From: Dysosmobacter welbionis
Lineage (GTDB): Bacteria > Bacillota > Clostridia > Oscillospirales > Oscillospiraceae
Assembly (NCBI RefSeq): GCF_005121165.3
Contig: NZ_CP034413.3
Coordinates: 868,001-932,000, forward strand
Direction: 5' to 3'
DNA length: 64,000 nucleotides
Made by a program: the position numbers and the translations under genes. The notes beneath the pieces were generated by a model. The model saw only the letters and a list, made by a program, of their open reading frames with translations. It did no database searches and had not been told where the DNA came from. Shown one piece after another: positions 43,366-54,500 of the stretch (the stretch's first letter is position 1; every line of letters begins with the position of its first letter).

Positions 43366-45266
43366 CTATGCTTCCGTTTTGGGGAGCAGCAGAGCGGTGC
43401 TGGCGGAAAAGGAGTCTTCGATGGCTTTCAGGACCAACTCACTGTGATACTTCCGGGCGGTGGCCCGTGCGGACTTGAGTCCCATACCGTGGAGTGTGCC
43501 GGGCTTGGTTGAGTTATATAGCCCCTCTTCCGGGTCGAAGTTCACCGGGGCGAACCGGGCGTTTTCTACTCCCACATACAGGTATTCACCCCGGAGGTGC
43601 ATGGTCACCCGGAGCCACTTCTCCGCCCCCTCGGGGCTTTTTCGTTGGCTTCCAGCGCGTTTTCCAGCAGGTTCATCAGCAGGGGGCAAAGGTCGCTGTT
43701 GGGTATGTGGAGTTCAGGCGGCAGCTCCACCCGTACCTCGGCGCGGACGCCTGTCTCCGCGCCCCGGGCCAGCATGGCTGTCAGAACGGTGTCCACCGCC
43801 GGGTGGACGGTGTAGCCATTGCTTCGGTTCAGCTCGGGCCGCTGGGACAGGGACTCCAGATACTTCTGGATCTCCCCCATATCTCCCTCCCGGCACAGGC
43901 CCTGGAGGGCGGTGACATGATGCCGCAGGTCGTGGCGAAGAGTCTGGATCTCCTCATTGTGCTTCCGAAGATTTTCATAGTTTTCCCGAATCAGTTCCCC
44001 ACGTTGAAGGAGAAGCCGCTCCTCGGTGCGGCGCTGGGATTCCCGCCGGAACAGGTCAATGAAGGCGGCCAGGATGCCGGCAGCCATGGTCAGTGCGGAC
44101 CACGACCACAGCAGGAAGCGGGGCAGGCCATTTTGGAAGCCGGTCCGGAGATGAATCATCAGCTCACGCCCCCATGTGGGATCGGCCGCAGCATGGACAC
44201 CGCATACAGCCAGCCCCATTCCCAGGACCGCCAGGAGCAACGGGGAGAACAGCCAGTAGAAGCCGTTCCCCCGCTTTCTCCAAACCAGGGAGAGGACCGC
44301 AGCGGCCAGCAGGCCCAGAAGCCCCAGATACTCCGATACCACTGTCAGCAGAGAAGTGGCAGAGGCCCGGCCCAGCAGTGCGGTCAGACCGTGGAGAGCC
44401 GCTGTCCCCCACAGAATCCAGCGCAGCCGCCCGTTGCCCCGGCTCCCCAGAAAGAGCAGCAGAGAGGTCAGGCACAGGGCGCGGCTCAGAGCGTTCAGAT
44501 CCACTTCCGGGTATGGGAGATAGTGACCGAAAAAGCTGGCGGCCCCCAGAGGGACCAGCATGAGGAAAAAGGCGGCCAAAGAGAATATGAAAAGGCCAAT
44601 GTCCCAACGACCCCGGAAGCTCTGCCACAAAAACGCAGTGGAGAGCAGAAGCCCCAGCACAAAGCAGAGGGCCGCAGGGATGGCAGTCCGGAAGCTCTCT
44701 GCCACGATGCCGCTCTCATAGGCATATCCGCAGCTCAGCGTCACCGTGCAGGGGTAAACGGTAGGCTCCATCTCCGGGATCTGCTTTTCCCCCAGGCCGG
44801 TGGACTGGGCAATGGTCAGGGTTTTACCCAGATAGTCCGGGGGCAGGGTGATCTCCACCGGCTCCAGCCGGTCCCAGCCCAGCATGGGCAGCGTCAGCTC
44901 TCCCACCCCGCCGGATTGCTCCGGACAGTCCGTGTAGAGGCGCTCCCCATCCAGGAACACCGCCACGCTGCGGTTGACCGTGTCCAGATATAAAACGGGG
45001 CTTTCCACCTCCTCGGTCAAAATCCGGGAAAAGTAAAAGGTCTGCCCCGGCGCGGAAAGACCCGTGTAGCCGATGTCCCCATCGGGCAGCAGGTCTGTTC
45101 GCTGTTGCCCCTCCTGGATATAGACCTCCCACTGGACGGTTTCTACGGACAGGTCAAAGGTCTGTTCCGTCATGGGCTGGGTAAAGAACAGCAGCGCCGC
45201 AGCGAAAAATCCGCACAGGAGCAGAACCATAAACGCCGCCGCGCCCCGTATGATCCAACGTCTCAT
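43366..45266 (-). pseudogene. 7TM GHKL sensor histidine kinase, frameshifted near the 3' end
   Basis: About 630 residues. An N-terminal membrane anchor and a ~170-residue extracellular beta domain are followed by seven membrane segments (7TMR-DISM-like layout), a coiled coil, the phospho-acceptor block LRHDLRHHV (~445), and the N box LLENALEANEK. The rest of the ATPase domain (ARFAPV..., LHGMGLKSARATARKY) is in another frame (43366-43689). Adding one base in the GGGG run at 43633-43636 gives a natural NEKAPEGAEKWLRV. Such LytS/AgrC-like kinases phosphorylate a LytTR regulator, here the one at 42614. The extracellular domain may read a carbohydrate or peptide signal. Confidence 0.86.
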
Positions 45267-45344
45267 TCAGCCCGCCCTCCCATCTAACGTGTTTCCTATT
45301 CTAAGAGTAACGGGGAATCTTCCTTCCGTCAAGGGTACGGGCTT

Positions 45345-45412
45345 ACCAAGTTTGCAGGAAAATTGACCATGTTTGCAATCCCTATTGAAACAGCAAAATG
45401 TTTCGGTATAGT
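45345..45412 (+). promoter_or_regulatory. LytTR-type direct repeats and sigma70 promoter of the giant surface protein
   Basis: ACCAAGTTTGCA (45345-45356) and ACCATGTTTGCA (45366-45377): 11 of 12 bases identical, exactly 21 bp apart, the spacing used by LytTR regulators. Seven bases further on, TTGAAA (45385) - 16 nt - TATAGT (45407) forms a promoter. The repeats are placed as an activator site touching the -35 box. Confidence 0.75.
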
Positions 45413-45467
45413 GATAGGCGTAAGGAACTGTGCACCGGACTAAAGGACTGGCGTACAGAGAAGAATT

Positions 45468-45512
45468 GCAAGGGGGTCACCCCCTTGCACGGGATGAGGA
45501 CCATCCCGTGCA
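45468..45512 (+). promoter_or_regulatory. Two hairpins in the 5' leader of the giant protein gene
   Basis: GCAAGGGGGT-C-ACCCCCTTGC (45468-45488) and GCACGGGATG-AGGAC-CATCCCGTGC (45488-45512) lie back to back about 30 nt before the start codon. They could stabilise the long mRNA or regulate its translation. Confidence 0.55.
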
Positions 45513-45545
45513 AAGATCCTCCTGCAAAGCGAAGGGAGAGTTTCT

Positions 45546-48500
45546 ATGAGAAAGAACTGGAAACGATGGATCGCGGGGCTGCTCACTGCCGTGATGCTGG
45601 TCACCATGCTGCCCACGGTGGCCTATGCCGCAGTTGGCGACCTGCTGGACATGAGCGGTGTGCAGCGCACCGCCCTGCTGGCTGCGCTGGAGGAGGTCTA
45701 CGGCGACGACGCCGAGGCGTATCTGGCCATTTTGAAGCAGTATGGCCTGATCGACGAGGACGGCAACATCGTCACCGACGAGAAGATCATCATGGACGGG
45801 CAGGCATACACCCTGGATGAGATCGAGGCTATCCTGGACGACCCGGCCACCGACCTTACCAAAGTGGTGGAGGTGGACGGCGACTATCTCACCCTGGCCG
45901 ACCTCAAGACCGTCGTGGAGATCGAGCGGTATCTGGCCTATCTCAAGGCCACCTACTTCACCGAGCAGGACCTGACCGACGAGCAGATCGACAACTTCTA
46001 CGACTTGGCGGAGGCCTGGGCCAACGGGGATATGGTGATGCTGGCCGCCGATGCCCTGGAGGGCGTGGGCCCCGCCGGGGTGGACCACGACGTGCGGCTG
46101 ACCGTCACTGGGGCGGCCACCGCCGAAGAAAACGGCGAGTATACCGTCACCGTGGAGGCCTCCCGGTCCGCCGCAGATCAGGAGATCACCTTCTCCTGGC
46201 GGACAGTGGACGGCAGCGTGACCGCCGACATTGACGGCGAGGAGACCGTTACCATGTACCCCGGCGAGAGCAAGACCCTGACCGTCCATGTGGGCGAGAC
46301 CCCAGAGCGCGTCCAGGGCACGGGAACCTTCCTGGTGCAGCTCTATGACCTGAAAAACGCCCTTCTCTCTGACGGCTCCACCCGCTGGGAGCAGACCGTG
46401 ACGGTAGATAGCGACGACTATTTCAAATACTATTCCCGTGTCTCGAAAACGCTCAGCTATGAGAGACGAGAGCATGGTGTTGAGACTGATTGGGTCGTCG
46501 CAGGCGGAGATGAGGAAATGCGGGACCGGATCCGGGATGGCGGCAACCCCATGTTTCTTGCGGATAAAGAAACGCTTTCTCTTGAAGGGATGTCCTCCGG
46601 AAACTATTTACGCATATTTGAAAGCGGCGGCGGTAGTTTGATTGCCGGCAATTTTCAGTACACAGTTGGTGCTTTAGGGTGGTTTTTTGACCCCGGTTCC
46701 TCGCGCCCGATCGCCGAGGAGCGGCCATTCTCCTATGAATTAAAGATCGATGATGAAGTGCTCCAGGCGGACGACAACTTTACTGATTGGGTCGTAGAAG
46801 AGACTTACTTGCTTCCTTCTATCGGGTTAGAGGCTTTCCCCACACAAAGCGAAAATCTGGATTATGAGGAGGGTGATGAGATCCCCGAGCACACGATGGA
46901 AATGAATATGTCCGGATATTACCGCCGGTATCAGACCAGCAGTGGCAGCGAAACCTCATTCGCTTTTGATCCATACCTCGAATATCGCGCATCCTACTAC
47001 ATGCAGGAGACCACCAAGGAGACCACCGTCTCTTTCTCCGCCCCGGCGGGCACCTACTACGCCGGACAGCAGGTGCCCATCGTGGCTACCTTCGATTACC
47101 CCGTGAAGATCACCGAGGACATGACCATCACGGTGAACGACGATCAAACACTGACCCCAGAGGAGGTGGAAACCACCGGCGAGAGCTGCACCTTCCTCTA
47201 TCCCGTGACCGAGACCAGCGGCGGGGCCATCTCCGTCACTGCCGCCAACTTCGTGGGGGATGAACCCACCTGCCAGCTGGAGGGCGCCAACAAGCTGGAG
47301 TTGACCATCTCCCGGGGGACCGACGACCTGACCGGCGTGACACTGGAATCTCTGGACCGGGAACTGGCCTTTGGGGCGCCCACGCTGGCGGTGCGCCAGG
47401 AGCAGCAGGGGCAGAAGCCCGTGCTGACCATCACCCTGCCCCTGACTGGAAAGCCCTATGACAACTGGGTGTTGAATGAGGTGACGGACCTGACCACCGG
47501 CATCCTGCCCGCCCTCAAGGCAGTGCTCAGCCAGACGGGGGACACCCAGTATGACTTCCGGGTGAACGACCCCCAAAACCCCACGGCGCTGGTGGCGGAG
47601 ATCACCCTGCCCTATAATACCTCTGTGGAGGAGTTCACCGGTCAGGTGGACTTCCTGCTGGACGGCTATGTGATGATCGGCTGGGGTCGGGAGTACACCC
47701 TGGACGGCTCCAAGCCGGTGGGTGCCTTTGACGGCGGCATCAAGCTTACCCGCACGAACAGCAAGACTGGAGAGCGCGAGGAACAGACAAGCGGCACAGT
47801 CTATTTTGACTTGGCGGAAATGGCGGATTGGGAGATGACGCTGTCCTTCACCCTGAAGGAAGGCGACTTCACCTGGGGCGACGTCACTAAGGTCACCGCG
47901 TACCCGGAGGACAACAAGCCGGAGGGGATCGACAATCAATTTCACTTTGCATGGGAATACTCCGGCCCCGTCACGGTAGTACTCAACGAGGACGGCAGCA
48001 CCAGCTTTATGCTCACCGGGGAAACAGGATATGCCAATGCCAGACTGGTGGCCCTCAACGGCGATATGGAGGATGCGCTGCTTGGAAGCGTCACCCTCCA
48101 TTGTGAAAACTGGGGAGGCGGGACAGGGAACGCTTTTCTCCAGATTCCCGAAAGCGGCAGAAACATCTCCGTCCGTGAGGGGAATGACGCCCGGATCTAC
48201 TGGAGCAGCAACATTTGCGCCCTGAACCAGAACGCTGGGGAGGACGGAGCCTTTGTTCCCACCACCTTCACAGTGCAGCTGGGTACGCTCAATTTAGAGG
48301 ATGCAGATCCAACGGTAGCGGTTGTCAAGGAGTGGACGGTGACGACCGATGAGAAGAACCCCATCCTCTCCGCCTTTACCATTCCGTGGGATGAAGGGCT
48401 GGATACATTCTACAATGAGGAAAGAACGGGGCTGATCGTTGCCTGTATCTCTGCGGAATATCAGGAAAAGCGGCTCGGCACCTATATCAACGAGAATGGT

Positions 48501-51500
48501 GTACCGGAGATGGGGGAGGGCGAGGAGCCTGCCATTGCCTACATCACGCTGCTCTCACCGCCCGCGTCCGTCAAACTGGACCAGCCCGCAGGCGGCCTGT
48601 ACCAGACCGATGGCGGCGGGAACGGCAAGGACATCACTCTCAGCTGGACGGCAGACAACCTGGATGTAAAGAACGGCGGCGGACAGTTTGAACTGTACAT
48701 CGCCGGTGGCGAAAAGACCATCTCGGAAACCGACCTGACGGGCGGGGTGACGCAGGATGGAAATACCTATTCCTACACCCTGAATGTCCCTGCTGTGACG
48801 CCGGAGACCGGCGACCCCGCCAGCTACCGGGACGCCTATACCGTCACCGTTAAGGTCCAGAACGCCGCCGACGCCGCCTGGGCCTATGACAGCTATGTGC
48901 TCTATGTCTACTCGGAGGACATCCTGGAGATCCTGCTGGACCACGACGAGAACACCGGCGGCAGCTACACCATGTCCAACGTGGAAAAAATCAAGACCCT
49001 GTGGGGCGACGGCGGAGAGAACGGCTCCAACGCCATCGTGGCCCTCCAGCGGGACATCGCCCTGAGAAACGTCATCTCCATCAACTACGGCCAGTATGCC
49101 TGGGCGGAGCTGGCTGACCAGATCGCCTGGGCCTCCAACGACAGCTCGGTGGCCTCCGTCAACTACCGGCAGGGCACTCTGTATGAGAACATCGAGAACT
49201 TCTCCTACACCACCTACCGCCCCTCCACCGACTTCGTCCTCTCCGGCCTGAAGGACGGCGAAACCACCGTCACCGCCACCCACGGCAAGCTGCCGGAGAT
49301 CTCGGACAGCCTGACGGTGGATGTGGAAACCTTGCGGGATCAGCTCTACCTGTTCCAGTGCTACCCCAAGACGGAGACCACCCTGACCTATCAGGTGTAC
49401 ACCAGCGCCGCCAAAACCGCCACCGAGGAATACACCCTGACCACCAACGACAAAGGCGAGGCTGCCATCTATGCGCCCCACGGCATCGCCGGGGACATCT
49501 ACTGCAATTCCGTGGCGGATGATGGGGATGACGAGGACGTTATCTTCCTGGGCGTCATCCGCAGCCAGAGCCTGGTGTCCTCCGAGGCCGACTCCACCAA
49601 GCTGCAGCTCTACCCGGTGAACACCCTCCAGCTGCGCCGGGCGGCCCAGGCGGAAATTTATCTAAAAAACTCGGACGGCACGCCCTATGAGGGGCAGGTC
49701 ACCTTCCGGGGCGGCGTGTACCGGGGCGGCGAGTACTGCACGGGCGACAGAAATTCTGCGGTGCAGTTTGGCCTGCAGGGTGAGAAGGATCCAAGCCAGT
49801 GGAAGCCCGGCAACACACCTCAAACGGTCAGCACCAATGACGAGGGCCGCCTGCTGGTGAACATGGATCTTGGAAAGTTCAAGACCGCTGACAACCAGAA
49901 GGAGGTCCAGGCGGGCGAGGCGCTCTACTACCTGTTCCAGCTGGAGTACGGCGACGGGACTGGTGCGGAATATTATCCAATCATGCTGCGGGTGGACGCC
50001 AACCTGAACCTGGACGATGTGGCGATCTCCGGCGACAGCATCGTGGCCTGGGAGAAGAATGAGAGCGGGCAGAAGCAGCCCTATATCGCCCAGCAGACCC
50101 TGAGCTACAGCCCCAAGAAATACGCCAGCGTGGCCGACATCCGCGGGAACACCGGCAACGTGGGCCCCAGTGATACCTTCCCCACCGCCTATGTCACCAC
50201 CTCCATCATGTGGTGGGGCGACGAGCACGCCAAGGACCTGGGGCGGGCTAACACCGTGATGCTCCAGGACGCCACCGGCAAGACCCCGGAATGTCAGACC
50301 AGCGAGACAACCACATATCCCTTCACGGATCTGGCCTTCACCGAGAACCGGATGACCATGGACAAGGATAGCATGGAGGAGTGGGGCATGGCCGCGGGCG
50401 AGAGCCGCGGGATGCGGGCCGTCCTCAGCGAGGACGGGACCACCGCCAGCCGCACCATCAGCCTGCCCTTCCAGATGGTCAATATGATCGGCGTACCGGA
50501 GGCGGAGGCCTCCAATGCCCTGACCGGAGCCCTGGCCGACGTCAAGAGCGGAATGACCGTGGATGCCAGCGGAGACGTTGGTGATATGGGTGACGGCGAT
50601 ATCATGATCGAGGGCGGCATGGATCTGCTCAGTGACGATGCCGGCTACGACCCCGAGAAGGACAAGTTCGCCGTGCGCCTGTACGCCACCAGCGACCCCA
50701 CCGTGTTCCGCGCCCTGTTCGGCGTGAACATGGGCGATCTGGAGCCCGGCGTCTATCCCGAGTATGACGACCCGGACAACATGACCTTCGTCCACGGGGA
50801 CGCCTCCACCGGCAAGAACCAGGAGCTGGAAGCCCTTCCCGGCCCCATGGACGTCTACAGCATGGTCAAGGGCAAATACCTGAGCGCCGCCAAGGAGGAG
50901 GCCCAGCAGGCCGCCGCCGGAAAGGGCCTCATGGGGACCAGCATGGCGCTGGGCGGCTACATGGAGGCGAATATCTCCTACAACAGCAGCAGCGGCAAGT
51001 GGGAGTGCCAGCCCATCAGCGGCGGCTTTAACGTAGGCGCTGGCCTGAACTTCAACTGGAACTTCAACGCCGTCGTGGGCATCGTTCCCATCACCGCCAG
51101 CGTCAACCTGGGCGGCGCGCTGGAGGTCCGCATGGACATGCAGCAGGGTAACTATTACGAGGTGACCTCCGGCATGGACGGTCTGAAGAACGCCGGCGAC
51201 CAGAGCGCCTTCAACACCGCCCTGGCCAGTGCCAGTTATACCGACGCCACCGGTAGCGATTATCTTACCAACCTGCGGATGTACTTCTATATCAGAGCCT
51301 TCGCGGGCGTGGGCTTCGACGTCTCAGTGGTGGCCTTTAAGATCGGTGTGTTCGGCCAGCTGAATTTGGATATGCAGTACAAATGGCTCAACCGCGGTTA
51401 TCTGGAGGAAAGCTCGAATATCAGCGCCGTGGGGCCGGTCAGCAGCCGGACGGACGACGTTATACAGGGCTCCAACCTGTCTGTCAGCGGCTCCACCGGC

Positions 51501-54500
51501 ATTGAGTTCGTATTCAAATTCCTGTTCATCAGCTATGAAAAGATCTTCTGCTCCATCGGCTTTGAGTCGGAGTCCGATGATCCGGGGTGGAGGACCATCG
51601 AGGAGATCTGGAAAGCCAATAAGACCATCAACGGCAAGCCCGTCACCCGTATGGCCATGCCCAACGGCCAGGTGATATACGCCGTGGACCTGGGGGCGCA
51701 ACTGGAACGCCGGGACTATGTGGACACCGCCGAGCAGGAGTGGCTGGGCGGACGGCCCTCCATCGGGCTGTTCAGCCTGGACAAGGATCAGAACGCCACA
51801 CTGGCGGAGACCCTCCAGATCGGGGCCTACTCCTACGCCAACCCGGTGCTGTCCGACGACGGTGAAGTCATGTTCTATCTCAGCGACCGGGAGGACAACG
51901 ACCCGGAGAGTGCGTTGGACATCCGCAACACTCGTGTGGCCGTGTCCACTAAGAGCAATGGTCAATTCCAGCAGGGAGAGCGCTTCGACAGCAATGATGA
52001 AGTGTCCACCGGCTACGGCGACAGCAATGTGAAGGTGGCCGGCTCTGACGGCAGTTACGCCGCCGTGTGGGTCCGGCAGACAGAGGACATCACCGAAAAT
52101 GTGGTCCCCGGAACTGCCCTGGACGATGGTCAGCAGATGCTCCAGATAAATTCCACCGAGATCATGGCCGCCACTTCCACGGGCGGCAGCGACTGGACGC
52201 TGGAGCAGCTCACCGACAACAGCACCCCCGACCTGGCCCCCGTGGTGGCCGCCAGCGGCAATCGCATCATTGTGGCATGGCGTGAGGTCAAATCCTCCGA
52301 CGCCTCCAATCTGACCAACTTTGACCAGCAGGACGCCATCCGGTATGCCGTCTGCGAGAACGGCCAGTGGATACGGGATGAAGATGTGTTCGGGAATGAA
52401 TACGTCGCCGCCCAGACCCTGTATGACGGCACCGGCTCCACGGCCTCTGTCAAGGGCCTGGAGATGGCCATGCTGGAGGACGGTACCGCCGCTGTGGTCT
52501 ATACCCTGGATACCAATTCCACCACCGAGAACACCACCGACTGGGAGACCGTTGTGGCCATTATCCCCGCCGTGGACGGAACATACGGTGCGGATGATAC
52601 CCAGAGCGAAGACCTGGTGCGCACCTTCCGCCTGACTTCTGACAACAATCTGGACGAAAATCCCCAGATCACTACTGCGGAGTTTGGGGACGGCGAGGAG
52701 CGGTTCGTGGTGGCCTGGCACACTGAGCGAGCCATCACCGACGACCCGAACGGCGAGACTGAGTCCGATATCCGGCTGTCCGTTATGGACACGGACGGCA
52801 AACTTTATGAGAATATGCCCGAGTCCCTGAGCGTGGCTGCCGGCGGTGCCGGCGACACAATCGGCTCCAACTTCCGCTTCGCAAAGAACACCCAGGACAT
52901 CGGCGACCTCGCCATCCTGTGGGTGGACTCTGTCAGCGGCGAGACCGACGAGACCACTTACGACTCCCTTGCAGGTGCGGTATCTGCCAGCTCCACTAAC
53001 GTGGGCCACGATGTGCTCAAGGCGGTCAAGTTCGTGGAGGACGGCGATTCCTACACCCTGTCCGGCACTGTGGAAGTTGCGGAGATGCAGGAGGGCACCC
53101 TCATCGACCACTTCGACGCTTATGTCAACGATACGAGCACGTACGAGATCAGGTCAGTCATCCTGGGTACTAATTACAGTGAGACTACAGAGCGTGAGGT
53201 GACTATTTCCGACGGTGAGAACGATGAGACTGCGACCATCACTGTGGCCAACCCCGTCAGCGGAATGTATACCGCCACGGAGAAGTTCACCAACCAGATC
53301 CAGGAGTCGGCGGTGATGCTGGCATATGAGGAGCTCTACACCAACAGCGACATCGACGTCCAGTTCACCATCCGCAACACCGGCATGGACGCCATTACCA
53401 AGCTGGAGATCATCTCGGAAAATGAGAGCGTCTATACCAGCGGCGACACTTCTCTGAACCTGATGCCCAACCGGGACGTCACCGTGACGGCCAAGTTCCC
53501 CACGGGGGAGGCCATTGAGAACGCGAATTACACCATCAAGGCAACCTTCAAGAATGGTGTGACCGTGGAACTGCCCGGCACTCTCTATCTGGACATCCCC
53601 GACGTGGGTATCTCCAAAGTGGAGACCGTCAAACAGGCCGACGGCGTACGCACCCTGCGCTATGCCCTGCACAACCGCCTGGCCGCCAGCCTTGCAGACG
53701 AGAAGGATAACTGGCAGGTCAAGGTGGGCTTCTACGCCGACCAGAGCTGCACCACGATTCTGAAGGGCACCGATGGGCAGGATCTGATCGATACCATCAC
53801 GGAGACGGCAGATCTGTCCCTCATCGACGCCGGCGGTTACAGCGCGGAGGTCACGCTGCCTGTAGCAGAGTACATGAAGGAGGAAAGCGGCGCACAGGCG
53901 GAGATCCCCAGCACCGGTATCCCGGTCTATGTCAAGGCCTGGATCGAAGCCCCTGTGGAGGATCAGGCCATGCGGGCCCGAACCGGTTCCTACAACAGCG
54001 TCAGCGAGTATTTCACCGCCAACAACACCACCTCTCTGACTCTGAGAAGCCTGGCTGAGGAGCGGGATGAGCCGGTCACCGTCATCTACGACATGAGCGT
54101 TGCCAACGGCAAGACCATTGTGAATACAAAGGTGCAGTACAATTACCTCGGCGGCACCACCAGCGGCAACCTGATCGTCACGCTACTGGACGCCCAGGGC
54201 CAGCCCATCGCCAAGCAGCAGAGCTACACCAAGGCAGACGGTTTGCTGACGCTGGAAAAAGAGGGTGCCGCAACCCAGACCTTTGAGTTCGCGGGCATCA
54301 CCGGTGCTGCCGGCGTCCGGGTGGAGTTCTCCGACCTGATTCTGACGGACAGTAGCGTGGAACTGGACCATATCTCCATCGGCGGCCACACCGCTGTCTT
54401 CGACTCGAGCACAAACACCTATACGGTCGATGCTGTCGGCCTGACCAACAGTATCCTGGAGATCGCGCCCAAGGACCCCCAGAACGCAACGATCAAGCTG

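Noticed and set aside
45468-45512. CRISPR-like or riboswitch structure
   Set aside because: Only two simple hairpins; no repeat-spacer pattern and no known aptamer features. No CRISPR array was seen anywhere in the window.
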